Origin: Mucilaginibacter cryoferens
GTDB lineage: Bacteria; Bacteroidota; Bacteroidia; Sphingobacteriales; Sphingobacteriaceae
NCBI RefSeq assembly: GCF_014205845.1
Contig: NZ_JACHCR010000008.1
Location: forward strand, 62,001 to 126,000
Direction of reading: 5' to 3'
DNA: 64,000 bases
The translations under genes were made by a program, and so were the position numbers. Below the pieces are notes generated by a model. It was not told the origin of the DNA and did not search any database. It saw nothing but the letters and a program-made list of their open reading frames with translations. This document shows positions 35,255-45,024 of this stretch, one piece after another. The first letter of the stretch is position 1, and the number at the start of each line of letters is the position of its first letter.

Positions 35255-35989
35255 TTATGGGGCGGTAATTTTAGTGGCCCTTAACATTTCTCTTTTGCCC
35301 GCCGCTCCGGGTATTTTTTCAATTTTAAAATCGAGTGCTTTCAGCATCCGTTTAAGATTGCCGGTTATGGCATAGGTAACAAATATGCCGCCTGGTTTTA
35401 CAAAGGCCGCAACCCTGCTTATGGCTTCCTGTTCCCACATCTCGGGTTGGCGCGATGCGGCAAAGGCATCAAAGTAAACAATATCGTATTGCCGGGGTGC
35501 TTTAAAGGCCTGGAGTTTGCAGTTAGCAATTTGTAACAGGGTGTATGTATTGAGTGTAACCTGGCTTAATAACGCGTTGGGATATTGGGTAATATAGGTT
35601 TTCCAAAGTTCAGATGAGGTATATTCCTCATACCCCGTCTGGCTCATTATTTCCGGGGTTAGCGGATATGCCTCTATGCCTGTATAGTTAAGGCTAACTT
35701 GCCTATCGACGCATACATCGGCACTCAGTAAAAAATTAAGGCCTGTGCCAAAACCAACTTCCAGTATACTTACTTCGGTTGTATTTGTGTTGGCCAGAAA
35801 AAAGTTAAGGCCGGCATTAACAAAAACATGCTTACTCTCCTGCAAAGCGCCGTTACGCGAGTGATACAGTTCTCCAACTTCTGCATTATAAATGGTTTTT
35901 GAGCCATCGGCAGTAGTTACTATAGATAGCTCATAGGGCTTGCCGCCCACTGCTTCGGCATTTACGGGTGCATCATTATTCATGAACAA
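35255..35989 (-). CDS. mnmD: tRNA (mnm5s2U34)-methyltransferase MnmD
   Basis: The 244-residue protein matches the methyltransferase half of bifunctional MnmC as a free-standing enzyme: GELYHSRNGALQESKHVFV, then ILEVGFGTGLNFLLS (SAM loop), and YDIVYFDAFAASRQPEMW. The FAD-dependent half is absent. It performs the last methylation of mnm5s2U34 in tRNA. Its start overlaps the end of the CstB-like gene by 14 bases, so translation may be coupled; both concern sulfur, since the tRNA base carries a thiol, but the link is contextual. Confidence 0.88.
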   Translation of the reverse strand: MFMNNDAPVNAEAVGGKPYELSIVTTADGSKTIYNAEVGELYHSRNGALQESKHVFVNAGLNFFLANTNTTEVSILEVGFGTGLNFLLSADVCVDRQVSLNYTGIEAYPLTPEIMSQTGYEEYTSSELWKTYITQYPNALLSQVTLNTYTLLQIANCKLQAFKAPRQYDIVYFDAFAASRQPEMWEQEAISRVAAFVKPGGIFVTYAITGNLKRMLKALDFKIEKIPGAAGKREMLRATKITAP

Positions 35990-37319
35990 AATATTCCTTT
36001 ATAACTTCGCCCAGATCATAAACCGGTACAGTTTTTATTTGAGCTGCTACTATACTGGTTGCGGCTGCCGAACGGTAGCCTGCCGCGCAATGAATTACAA
36101 TAGGCTTTTCAGTTGGTATTTCATTTATACGTTCGCGTAGTTGGGGCAGGGGTATACTAATGGCAGTTTTAAATACTTTACCTTCGTTTACTTCGCCCTG
36201 GTTACGTACATCTATAATGGTATAGTTATCTGCGTTGGCGTTAAAATCTTCCAGGTACAGATCTGGTAATCTTTCGGTGGCGTTTGAGGGAGATTGCAGG
36301 GTTGCTGCAATATTGTTTTCGTACCCTATTTTAGCGGCCTTTTCAATCAGTATTTTAGTGGTTGCCGCGTTTTCGGCAATCAGATAAAATTGTTCGGTTG
36401 GTTGTAGGATGCTACCTAACCAGGTTTCAAATTTTTCGCCATCCTGCAGGTTAATAGCACCTTTAAGGTGACCCGATCTGAACATATTTTTAGGGCGACT
36501 ATCAATTATGGTTATTCCATCAACTAACTGAATGTTGGCTTCAATTTTAGTAACCTCATCTACACTTTGCTGAAACGCAGGTGCTCCCGTTTTGTTCAAC
36601 TCCACATCGTACTCAAAGTATTTGGGTGTAAAGGGCTGATCGGTGGTTAAGGTTTTAACAAAGGTTAACTCGTCCATCAATTGCAGCGCATAGTTTTCCA
36701 ACAGCTCGCGGCCTATGGTGCTTTGCAGATCGGGACTTATATTTTTGCCGCATAACGAACCTGGGCCATGCGCAGGGTATACCACAACGCTCTTTGGTAA
36801 GGTCATTAATTTATGGCGGGTGCTCTGGTACATTTGTTTGGCCAGTTCTTCTTTTTTCGCAGTAATATTACCCACATTTTCCCGCAGGTCCGGGCGGCCA
36901 ACGTCGCCCACAAATAATGTATCGCCGGTAAAAATAGCAGTTTCTTTACCTTCTTCATCCTTGAGCAAAATACAGATTGAATCTGGCGAATGGCCAGGGG
37001 TATTGATGGCTTTTAACTTAATATCATTCAGTTGAATAATGTCGCCATCATCGAAGGTTTCGTGAGGGTAAGTGGCACCGGTAAGCTTGCTGCAATAAAT
37101 TACCGCGCCGGTAGCCTTGTGAATTTCGAGGTGCGAGCTTATGAAATCGGCATGAGGGTGTGTTTCTATAACGCCCACAATATTGGCATCGTGCTGCGCT
37201 GCCAAATCGTAATATGGTTGCGGGTTACGTGCCGGATCAATAACGATCATTTTACCTGTGCGGATAATGGCATAAGATGCATGTGCCAAACCTTTATCGT
37301 AGAATTGCTGGATAATCAT
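35976..37319 (-). CDS. CstB-like persulfide dioxygenase with two rhodanese domains
   Basis: From ATG 37317-37319 the protein is 447 residues; four residues upstream are unlike the family. An N-terminal metallo-beta-lactamase domain (residues 1-240) carries THPHADFISSH, TPGHSPDSI, FTGDTLFVGDVGRPDL and VVYPAHGPGSLCG. A rhodanese-like domain follows (about 255-340) whose active-site cysteine position is not Cys (FYLIAEN). A second rhodanese (about 355-447) has the active Cys in VIHCAAGYRSAAAT. This matches CstB, which oxidises persulfide and forms thiosulfate in sulfide detoxification. Substrate not proven here. Confidence 0.9.
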   Translation of the reverse strand: MIIQQFYDKGLAHASYAIIRTGKMIVIDPARNPQPYYDLAAQHDANIVGVIETHPHADFISSHLEIHKATGAVIYCSKLTGATYPHETFDDGDIIQLNDIKLKAINTPGHSPDSICILLKDEEGKETAIFTGDTLFVGDVGRPDLRENVGNITAKKEELAKQMYQSTRHKLMTLPKSVVVYPAHGPGSLCGKNISPDLQSTIGRELLENYALQLMDELTFVKTLTTDQPFTPKYFEYDVELNKTGAPAFQQSVDEVTKIEANIQLVDGITIIDSRPKNMFRSGHLKGAINLQDGEKFETWLGSILQPTEQFYLIAENAATTKILIEKAAKIGYENNIAATLQSPSNATERLPDLYLEDFNANADNYTIIDVRNQGEVNEGKVFKTAISIPLPQLRERINEIPTEKPIVIHCAAGYRSAAATSIVAAQIKTVPVYDLGEVIKEYFVHE

Positions 37320-37412
37320 ATTCGGCTGCAAAGATAGCAGTTTGAGAGAAATGTTTTAACGGCCAAATGTTGAAGCGTTGTAAAAGTATCAGGATTTTAA
37401 CTGTATAAAACA

Positions 37413-37441
37413 ACAGAGCCCGGTTATTTGCCAGGCTCTGT
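37413..37441. terminator. Hairpin terminator between the MBL and M13 genes
   Basis: ACAGAGCC (37413-37420) pairs with GGCTCTGT (37434-37441). TCGTTTT follows on the plus strand and a weaker T run on the minus. Confidence 0.6.
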
Positions 37442-37451
37442 CGTTTTATCA

Positions 37452-37506
37452 AACGCAAGTGAAAACTCTTGTCTTGCTACTTGATACTAAATACTTGCTA
37501 CTTGAA
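37452..37506. repeat. CTTGCTACTTGA word repeat after pepO
   Basis: Variants of CTTGCTACTTGATACT recur two to three times just past the stop of the M13 peptidase gene (CTTGCTACTTGATACTAAAT, then ACTTGCTACTTGA). No strong inverted arm is seen. It shares the iterated-word style of the elements at 24144 and 45019. Confidence 0.55.
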
Positions 37507-37510
37507 GAAT

Positions 37511-39583
37511 CTACCAGATCTTAGTTCTATCCTCTGGCTTCTTGTACATTTTATCGCCTGGTTTTATGTTGAATGCTTTGTACCAGGCATCAATATTGGT
37601 AAGCGGCGCGTTGGTGCGGTATTGCTCTGGCGAGTGCGGATCTGTAAGGATACGCTGCGCTGCTGCCTCTGGGCGTTGCGAACCGCGCCATACCTGTGCC
37701 CACGACAAGAAGAAACGCTGATCGGGTGTAAAACCATCAATGCTTGTAGTTGATTGGCCTTGTTTGGTTTTTTTGAATGCTTCGTAAGCAATGTTTAAGC
37801 CACCCAAATCGGCAAGATTTTCGCCAAGGGTAAGCTTGCCGTTTACGTGCAAGGTATCTAATACGGTAAAGCCATTGTACTGGTTTACAACCTGGTCTGC
37901 GCGTACTTTAAATTTATCGGCATCGCTTTTGGTCCACCAGTCGCGCAGTGTACCATCGGCATCATACTGGCGACCCTGATCATCAAAGCCGTGGGTCATT
38001 TCGTGACCTATTACCGCGCCAATACCGCCATAGTTTACGGCGTCATCGGCCTTAAAATCAAAGAAAGGGAATTGCAAAATACCCGCAGGGAATACAATTT
38101 CGTTATTGGTTGGGTTGTAGTAGGCATTAACTGTTGGCGGTGTCATGCCCCAGCGGGTTTTATCAACAGGTTTGCCCAGCTGGCTTACGTTGAAGTTGTA
38201 ACGCCATACGGCTACACTACGCAGGTTGCCAATATAATCGTCGCGGTTAATCACTATGCCCTGGTATTTTTCCCAATTATCCGGGTAGCCAATTTTTACG
38301 GTAAACGCGTTAAGCTTTTTAAGGGCGCGCTCCTTGGTTTCGGGACTCATCCACTCTAAGCGTTTAATGCGGTCGCCCAGGGTTATTTTAAGGTTATTTA
38401 CCAGGCCAACCATGTATTGCTTGGCGGCAGGAGTAAAATATTTTTCAACAAACAGCTGGCCCAGCAGCTCGCCCAGGTTGCCATCAACCAGGTTGCTCAT
38501 ACGCTCGTTGCGCGGCGTTTGTACTTTTTGGCCGCTTAAAGCACTGCTATAAGTAAACCCCGCTTTTACAAAAGGCGAGCTTAACGATGATGACGATCCC
38601 CTTAACACCCCCCATTTAAGGTATATCTTCCAGTTTTCTACAGGAGTAACGGCCAGTAACGAGTCGGCAGTTTTAAAAAATAATGGCTGGCCAACCAATA
38701 TGCTATCCTGACCGCCTGCTTTTAGCTTAGGCAATAAGGTGGTCCAGTTTAAGTGTGGGGTAACCTTATCAAAATCGGCTACCAGAAATTTGTTGTACGT
38801 AACATGCGGATCGCGCATGGCTACACGGCTTAACTGGGCTTTTGCCAAAATGCTTTCGAGGGTATAGGCTATGGATGCGTTTTTGGCGGCATCGTCTGCA
38901 TTGCTTCCCGTTAGGGTAAACAGGCTAACCATAAGTTCGTTAAGCGCGTTTTGTGCTTTTTTTGAGCGGGCATCGTTTTTTAAATAGTAATCTCTATCGG
39001 GCAGGGTTGTGCCACCCTGGCTAAGGCCCACAATGTATTTATTTACGTTTTTATCATCCTGGTCAACTCCAAACCTAAATAGCGGCGAACTTTCGCCGTT
39101 AACACGTTCGGCTATCATTTCGTTAATAACGCCGTTAAGGTCGGTAATTTTATCAATGCGTTCCAGGTCGGGTTTAATAGCATCGTATCCGCGTTTTTCT
39201 ATGGCTATGCTATCCATACCGCTGGCATATAAATCGCCAACACGTTGTTTAAGGCTGCCTTTTGGTTGTGTTGCAGATGTTTGGCTAACCTCATTCAATA
39301 AGCCTAAAAGCTTATCGGTATTTTCCTGGTGTAGAATATTGAAACTGCCCCAGCGGGTTTCTTTGTTGGGTATAGCGTTTTGTTTTATCCAATTACCATT
39401 GGCATAATCAAAAAAATCGTCGCCGGGCTTAATGGCGGTATCCATATTGGCAGGATCGATAAACTTTTTGGGTACGGTTGCTTTGTGTTTTGGCTTTGGC
39501 GATTTGATGCCGCCATACGCGAAAGCATTGGCCGATAGGCTTAGTGCGCCCATCAACATAAATGAGGAGAACTTTAATTTCAT
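37511..39583 (-). CDS. pepO: M13 family metallopeptidase (neprilysin/PepO type)
   Basis: The 690-residue protein has a signal peptide (SFMLMGALSLSANAFA) and the M13 N-terminal domain (DFFDYANGNWIKQNAIPNKE near residue 56). The catalytic domain has zinc ligands in IGHEMTHGFDDQG (HExxH), the third ligand region ENLADLGGLNIAYEA, and substrate-binding NAYYNPTNNEIVFPAGIL. The end carries RTNAPLTNIDAWYKAF. It degrades peptides in the periplasm. It has its own terminator region and word-repeat downstream. Confidence 0.96.
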   Translation of the reverse strand: MKLKFSSFMLMGALSLSANAFAYGGIKSPKPKHKATVPKKFIDPANMDTAIKPGDDFFDYANGNWIKQNAIPNKETRWGSFNILHQENTDKLLGLLNEVSQTSATQPKGSLKQRVGDLYASGMDSIAIEKRGYDAIKPDLERIDKITDLNGVINEMIAERVNGESSPLFRFGVDQDDKNVNKYIVGLSQGGTTLPDRDYYLKNDARSKKAQNALNELMVSLFTLTGSNADDAAKNASIAYTLESILAKAQLSRVAMRDPHVTYNKFLVADFDKVTPHLNWTTLLPKLKAGGQDSILVGQPLFFKTADSLLAVTPVENWKIYLKWGVLRGSSSSLSSPFVKAGFTYSSALSGQKVQTPRNERMSNLVDGNLGELLGQLFVEKYFTPAAKQYMVGLVNNLKITLGDRIKRLEWMSPETKERALKKLNAFTVKIGYPDNWEKYQGIVINRDDYIGNLRSVAVWRYNFNVSQLGKPVDKTRWGMTPPTVNAYYNPTNNEIVFPAGILQFPFFDFKADDAVNYGGIGAVIGHEMTHGFDDQGRQYDADGTLRDWWTKSDADKFKVRADQVVNQYNGFTVLDTLHVNGKLTLGENLADLGGLNIAYEAFKKTKQGQSTTSIDGFTPDQRFFLSWAQVWRGSQRPEAAAQRILTDPHSPEQYRTNAPLTNIDAWYKAFNIKPGDKMYKKPEDRTKIW

Positions 39584-39964
39584 GTCAGTTACTTAAAAAT
39601 TAAAGTTAAGGAATTATAGCAGAAACAAAAAAGCCGGTGGAGTAAGGGCTTAGCGGTTAAACCAGTTTATTACAAAACTAAGCTTAGACCTTTTTAAAAT
39701 ATCGAGCCAAAAGCGGTGTATATGCATTGATTTGATGGCTATTAAGGTATTAGAGATATTATAACTTTTTAATTGTAAAAATATTGTTAGCCACTTCAAA
39801 ATGGAGTAACCTCTACTTGCTATTAGCAAAAAATACCCTGGATAATTATTTCCCGTGGCAAATTTTAAAAAGCAGGCGCAAAGCGCAGTGCAAATATGAG
39901 ACCAAAAAGAAAATAAAAACTCCATCTCTCTTGCAGAGGGGTTTGGGGTGAGGTTGATTTTCCT
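39584..39964. other. Intergenic region with C-rich dispersed repeat
   Basis: The gap is AT-rich. At 39921-39955 the sequence, read on the minus strand, is CAACCTCACCCCAAACCCCT followed by CTGCAAGAGAGATGGA, a copy of the CCTCACCC...CTCT element also found at 58276-58310. An open frame at 39650-39925 overlaps this repeat and does not look like a real protein. Confidence 0.5.
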
Positions 39965-39972
39965 TATTTTTG
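39965..39972 (+). promoter_or_regulatory. TAnnTTTG -7 box of valS
   Basis: TATTTTTG ends six bases before the valS ATG at 39979, which predicts a leaderless or nearly leaderless mRNA. Confidence 0.55.
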
Positions 39973-39978
39973 CGCGTT

Positions 39979-42666
39979 ATGAGTATTGCTAAAACATATC
40001 TACCCAAAGAAACCGAGGATAAATGGTACAGTTATTGGTTAAAGCACGATTTTTTTAAGTCGGTGCCCGATGAGCGTGAGCCCTATACTATAGTCATTCC
40101 GCCGCCAAACGTTACCGGAGTTTTACATATGGGGCATATGCTTAACAATACCATACAGGATGTATTGGTACGCCGTGCCCGTATGAAAGGTAAAAACGCA
40201 TGCTGGGTACCCGGTACAGACCATGCCAGTATTGCTACCGAGGCCAAAGTTGTGGCTATGCTTAAAGAGCGTGGCATCAGCAAAAAAGACCTTACCCGTC
40301 CCGAGTTTTTAACTTACGCCTGGGAGTGGAAAGAAAAATATGGGGGCATCATCCTGGATCAGCTTAAAAAATTAGGTGCATCATGCGATTGGGATCGTAC
40401 CAAATTTACTATGGACCCGGATATGTCTGAAGCGGTAATAGATACCTTTGTGCATCTGTACAAAAAAGGCCTGATCTATCGCGGCGTACGCATGGTAAAT
40501 TGGGACCCGCAAGGTAAAACCGCAGTTAGCGATGAGGAAGTTATCCGGAAGGAAGTAAATCAGAAATTGTATTACATTAAGTATGAAGTCGTTTCGGACT
40601 TAGTTAGTAAAGCGACGTACCATGAAGCATCTTCAACTGAGTATCTTACAATAGCGACTACTCGACCTGAAACTATCATGGCCGATGCCGCTATTTGTAT
40701 TAATCCCAATGATGAACGATACAATCACCTTCGCGGGAAAAATGTATACATTCCGTTAATTCATCGCACTATCCCGGTTATACTGGACGAGTATGTTACC
40801 ATGGATTTTGGTACCGGCTGTTTAAAGGTTACGCCAGCGCACGATTTAAATGACTACGAACTTGGCCAAAAGCATAAGCTGCCGGTTATTGATATTTTAA
40901 ACGATGATGGTACGCTAAACGACAAAGCGCAGATTTTGGTGGGCGAAGACCGTTTTGCTGCCCGTAAAAAAATTGCTGTTTTATTGGAAGAGGCCGGCGC
41001 TTTGGCAAAGGTGGAGGATTATAAATCGCAAGTTGGTTTTTCTGAACGTACAGATGCGGTTATTGAGCCCAAACTATCTATGCAATGGTTTTGCAAAATG
41101 GGAGAAATGGCTAAGCCGGCATTAGATTACGTACTTAACGGCGAGGTTAAACTAATACCAGAGAAATTTGTAAATACCTATCGCCACTGGATGGAGAACG
41201 TTAGGGATTGGAATATTAGCCGCCAGTTGTGGTGGGGGCAACAGATTCCGGCCTGGTATTTACCAAACGGCGAATTTGTTATTGGTAAAACTGTAGAAGA
41301 AGCATTAGCAGAAGCCCAAATTAAAGACCCGGCATTCACCATTGATGATTTAACGCAAGACCCAGATGTGGTTGATACCTGGTTTTCATCGTGGTTATGG
41401 CCAATATCTGTATTTAACGGATTTAAAGACCCTGATAATGCCGACATCAATTACTATTACCCAACTAACGACCTGGTAACAGCGCCGGAGATTTTATTTT
41501 TCTGGGTAGCGAGGATGATAATGGCAGGGCACGAGTTTAAGGGCGCGGCTCCGTTTAAAAACGTTTATCTTACTGGTATAGTACGCGATAAACTGGGCCG
41601 TAAAATGTCCAAATCGCTAGGCAACTCGCCAGATCCATTAGATCTGATCGAACAATACGGTGCCGATGGCGTACGTGTAGGTATGCTGTTATGCTCGCCT
41701 GCCGGTAATGATCTGATGTTTGATGTAAGCTACTGTGAGCAGGGACGTAATTTTGCCAACAAAATATGGAATGCTTTTAAGCTGATAAAAGGCTGGGAGG
41801 TTGATGATAAGCGTGAAAATCCAAATAGTATAGCTATTGAATGGTTTGAGAGTCGCTTTAACCAGGCGTTGGTAGAAATTGAAGACAACTTTACGCAATA
41901 CCGCCTGTCTGAGGCCCTTATGGCTACTTATAAGCTAGTTTGGGACGATTTTTGCGCATGGTACCTGGAGATGATAAAGCCACCTTATCATCACCCGGCA
42001 AATGGCGAGCCTTACCAGGACCCAATTGACGGCGCAACTTACAGAGCAACCATAAAGTTTTTTGAAAATATATTGAAAGTGCTGCATCCTTTTATGCCTT
42101 TTTTAACCGAAGAGTTATGGCACGATGAATTGTTTGGCCAACGTGTAGAAAAGGATTGTTGTATTGTTGCTCAATTGCCAAATATTGGGGAAATAAATAC
42201 ACAGCTATTAGCTGAAGTTGAGATCGTTAAAATAATTCTTACTCAAATCAGGAATATTCGTAACACAAAACAACTATCACCTAAGGAAGCGCTGGAGCTT
42301 TCTTATAAGTCAAACTCGGGCATAAATTACCTCAAATACCAGGCTATTATAGCTAAATTGGGTAATATTAGCCAATTTGCTGCGGTTGCCGATAAGGTGG
42401 CAGGTGCGGTTAACTTTATTGCCTCTACCGACGAATTTTTTATTCCTTTAAGCCAAAGCCTCGATCCGGCTGCCGAGCGTGCCAGACTTGAAAAGGAGCG
42501 GGATTATCTTTTAGGTTTTCTTAAATCTGTTAACGCAAAGCTTAATAATGAGCGCTTTATGGCCAATGCCAAGCCCGAAGTTATAGAAGTAGAACAGCGT
42601 AAAAGAGCCGATGCTGAAGCCAAGCTAAGCATCATCCAACAAAACCTCGAAGATTTGGCTGACTAA
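39979..42666 (+). CDS. valS: Valyl-tRNA synthetase
   Basis: From ATG 39979 the protein is 895 residues; a TTG three codons earlier is less likely. Class I synthetase signatures are present: HIGH-type GVLHMGHMLNNT near residue 50, the editing CP1 domain (TIATTRPETIMADAAICINP), KMSKS loop in KLGRKMSKSLGNSPDP, an anticodon-binding helical domain, and a C-terminal coiled-coil arm (residues 830-895). It charges tRNA-Val. Terminal length is normal, and nothing is missing. Confidence 0.98.
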   Translation: MSIAKTYLPKETEDKWYSYWLKHDFFKSVPDEREPYTIVIPPPNVTGVLHMGHMLNNTIQDVLVRRARMKGKNACWVPGTDHASIATEAKVVAMLKERGISKKDLTRPEFLTYAWEWKEKYGGIILDQLKKLGASCDWDRTKFTMDPDMSEAVIDTFVHLYKKGLIYRGVRMVNWDPQGKTAVSDEEVIRKEVNQKLYYIKYEVVSDLVSKATYHEASSTEYLTIATTRPETIMADAAICINPNDERYNHLRGKNVYIPLIHRTIPVILDEYVTMDFGTGCLKVTPAHDLNDYELGQKHKLPVIDILNDDGTLNDKAQILVGEDRFAARKKIAVLLEEAGALAKVEDYKSQVGFSERTDAVIEPKLSMQWFCKMGEMAKPALDYVLNGEVKLIPEKFVNTYRHWMENVRDWNISRQLWWGQQIPAWYLPNGEFVIGKTVEEALAEAQIKDPAFTIDDLTQDPDVVDTWFSSWLWPISVFNGFKDPDNADINYYYPTNDLVTAPEILFFWVARMIMAGHEFKGAAPFKNVYLTGIVRDKLGRKMSKSLGNSPDPLDLIEQYGADGVRVGMLLCSPAGNDLMFDVSYCEQGRNFANKIWNAFKLIKGWEVDDKRENPNSIAIEWFESRFNQALVEIEDNFTQYRLSEALMATYKLVWDDFCAWYLEMIKPPYHHPANGEPYQDPIDGATYRATIKFFENILKVLHPFMPFLTEELWHDELFGQRVEKDCCIVAQLPNIGEINTQLLAEVEIVKIILTQIRNIRNTKQLSPKEALELSYKSNSGINYLKYQAIIAKLGNISQFAAVADKVAGAVNFIASTDEFFIPLSQSLDPAAERARLEKERDYLLGFLKSVNAKLNNERFMANAKPEVIEVEQRKRADAEAKLSIIQQNLEDLAD

Positions 42667-42763
42667 TTGCAGGGTTACACATCTGTGAACAGCAAAATGT
42701 AAAAGAGACTATTAACGTTGTTAGTAGCTGCCAAAGCATTTTGCGTTCACAAGTGTTTTAACC

Positions 42764-44569
42764 ATGAGTAAAGAGGTAAGTTTTTTTAACTTTTCGATAG
42801 CTAAAATTTTATCAAAGGAGCAGTCTTTTCTTGATCAGGCCCGTATTAGATTGCTTTTTTTTGGTTTTCCGTTGGTTTTTATAGCCTTGGGTACCATATT
42901 TCTAAGTGTTTATTCTCAGGGACAAATGATGCTGGCCTATACCGCTGCCGTATTAATGGCTTGCGTTGTTGTGCTGTTTAAATTTTTAACCTACAAACCC
43001 AACTGGCAATTAATTTCGCATCTGTTACTTAGTGCCGGTACTCTGGTTAATGCCAGCATAGTTTATGTTACTGTGCAAAATGTTAATATAGTTACTGTAC
43101 AGGTAGTTATATTGGTTATAGTTTTTAGCTACTATATGCTTGGGCAAACGGGCGGGTTGGTATACTCTCTGTTAAATACCGTTCCTATACTGGTGTTCAT
43201 GATCATTGAGTTTACCAAAGGGTATGTGATTAATGTTAAGCCGGATAAGATAGATCAATCAACCATCATCATTACGCTTTTTGCCAATTTTATACTGCTC
43301 ATATTTATTCACAGCCATTTTTATAACGCTTTTTTAAAAAATATCAGGCAGCTTAAAGATAGTGGCGAAGATCAGGAGGCACTAAACGCCATGCTGGGTA
43401 AGGCTATTGAAAAGGCCGAGAAATCAACCCATGCTAAATCGGAGTTTTTGTCTACTATGTCGCACGAGATTCGTACGCCGTTAAACGCGGTGATAGGGAT
43501 GAGCAACCTGTTGATAATGAATAATCCCAGGGTGGACCAGAAGGAGAATCTGGAGATACTAAAGTTTTCTGCAAACAACTTGCTGGCAATAGTTAACGAT
43601 GTGCTCGATTTTAACAAAATAGAATCGGGTAAAGTTGTTTTCGAAAACATCCGTTTTAACCTGGTAGAACTGATGGACAATATATGCGGCGCGCAAATGC
43701 TTAAAGCCCTGGAGAAAGGCCTGCTTTTTAAGCTGGATGTAGATAGTTCATTAAATGACAAAGTTATTTTTGGCGATCCTACACGCGTTACCCAAATTAT
43801 TTATAACCTGGTTAGTAACGCCATAAAGTTTACCCCAAAAGGGAGGATATTGGTTAGGGTTACTTGTTTTGAAGACAGGCACAATACCGTTACTGTTAAG
43901 TTTTCGATAAAAGATTCGGGTATTGGTATTGAGGAGCATAACCTCAGTAGTATATTTGAACCCTTTACGCAAGAATCATTAACCACTACCCGTCAATACG
44001 GTGGCACAGGTCTGGGGCTTGCTATTGTAAAGCGATTGCTGGATTTACAGGGCCTGCACATGGATGTAGCCAGTAAAATAGGAGAGGGTTCTGAGTTTAC
44101 TTTTGCTATGGAGTTTCCGGTATCAACAGAAATACTTGTCGAAAAGGCAGTTGTTCCGTTAGTGAAAACCCCAGCAGAAACCGGCAATATGCCTGCTATT
44201 AGGGTACTTATAGCCGAAGATAACATGGTGAACGTAATGCTGATGAAGAAATTGTTATCTAAATGGAACATTGTGCCCTCCATTGCCGAAAACGGCTTAC
44301 GCGCCGTTGAATTACTACAATATGGCAATTTTGATATTGTATTAATGGATTTGCAAATGCCGGTGATGAACGGCCTTGATGCCACTATAGAGATCAGAAA
44401 AATGGCCGACCCTAAAAAGTCGTGCATTCCTATAATCGCGCTCACCGCTTCGGCTTTGCTTGATATTAAGGAACAAATTTTTGAGGCCGGTATGAATGAT
44501 TATATATCAAAACCATTTAAGCCTGATGAGTTGCTGGAAAAAATTCAGCAGTTGGTACAGGTTGCTTAA
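42764..44569 (+). CDS. Membrane hybrid histidine kinase with receiver domain
   Basis: The 601-residue protein has about six membrane segments in residues 28-185 and no signal peptide. A short coiled coil precedes HisKA with H234 in LSTMSHEIRTPLNAVIG. HATPase blocks follow: NLVSNAIKFTPKG, DSGIGIEE and GGTGLGLAIVKRLLD. A C-terminal receiver domain (about 480-600) has VLIAEDNMVNVMLMKKLL and phospho-acceptor Asp in DIVLMDLQMPVMNG. It should relay phosphate internally to a partner. No cognate output gene is next to it. Its last four bases overlap the convergent nuclease gene. Confidence 0.94.
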   Translation: MSKEVSFFNFSIAKILSKEQSFLDQARIRLLFFGFPLVFIALGTIFLSVYSQGQMMLAYTAAVLMACVVVLFKFLTYKPNWQLISHLLLSAGTLVNASIVYVTVQNVNIVTVQVVILVIVFSYYMLGQTGGLVYSLLNTVPILVFMIIEFTKGYVINVKPDKIDQSTIIITLFANFILLIFIHSHFYNAFLKNIRQLKDSGEDQEALNAMLGKAIEKAEKSTHAKSEFLSTMSHEIRTPLNAVIGMSNLLIMNNPRVDQKENLEILKFSANNLLAIVNDVLDFNKIESGKVVFENIRFNLVELMDNICGAQMLKALEKGLLFKLDVDSSLNDKVIFGDPTRVTQIIYNLVSNAIKFTPKGRILVRVTCFEDRHNTVTVKFSIKDSGIGIEEHNLSSIFEPFTQESLTTTRQYGGTGLGLAIVKRLLDLQGLHMDVASKIGEGSEFTFAMEFPVSTEILVEKAVVPLVKTPAETGNMPAIRVLIAEDNMVNVMLMKKLLSKWNIVPSIAENGLRAVELLQYGNFDIVLMDLQMPVMNGLDATIEIRKMADPKKSCIPIIALTASALLDIKEQIFEAGMNDYISKPFKPDELLEKIQQLVQVA

Positions 44570-45024
44570 ACCGGTTTGCTGTAAACCGGCAGATCTTCAA
44601 TAAACCGGTATGCCCTTTTTTCCTGGTCTATTGTACAATAGTAATGTTGTAGGCCATTGGTTACTGCCAGTAAACTTACCTTATGTACCATGTTATAACG
44701 CGCTATCTGATCGAAGGTTTTTTGATCGATGGTAACCGATGGGGCTTTACATTCTACAATTAGTATTCGTTTGCCATCACTGTTAAATACCACAATATCC
44801 GTTCGTTTTTGCAGTCCGTTGAGCTTAAGGCCCCCTTCGAGCCTGATGAGCGACCGTGGGTAATTTTTTTGCCTTATAAGGTATTGTACAAAATGTTGCC
44901 TTACCCATTCCTCGGGTGTAATAATGATGCTTTTCTTGCGTATTTCATCAAATAAGGATAGCTGCCCGTTCTCGTCGCTTATTTTAAAAGGATATGGGGG
45001 CAGATTGAGGGGAGGTAAAGTCAA
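44566..45024 (-). CDS. HsdR_N-like PD-(D/E)XK nuclease domain protein
   Basis: The 152-residue protein starts with TTG at 45024 (MTLPPLNLPPYPFKIS). It carries the type I restriction HsdR N-terminal-like nuclease fold: EEWVRQHFVQYLIRQKNYPR, then RTDIVVFNSDGKRILIVECKAP, which holds the D...ExK catalytic pattern. No helicase, methylase or specificity subunit is nearby, so it is not part of a type I restriction system here. In Bacteroidota this single-domain gene is often found next to holA (recollection), as it is here in divergent orientation; its real role, perhaps in DNA repair, is unknown. Confidence 0.85.
   Translation of the reverse strand: MTLPPLNLPPYPFKISDENGQLSLFDEIRKKSIIITPEEWVRQHFVQYLIRQKNYPRSLIRLEGGLKLNGLQKRTDIVVFNSDGKRILIVECKAPSVTIDQKTFDQIARYNMVHKVSLLAVTNGLQHYYCTIDQEKRAYRFIEDLPVYSKPV

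Noticed and set aside
39650..39925. 91-codon minus-strand open frame rich in Phe, Leu and Cys
   Set aside because: It starts in the C-rich repeat flank and reads through AT-rich sequence; composition is unlike a real protein and there is no start context.
44566..45024. Type I restriction-modification system
   Set aside because: Only an N-terminal nuclease-like domain is present; no helicase part, HsdM or HsdS, so it is not a restriction system.
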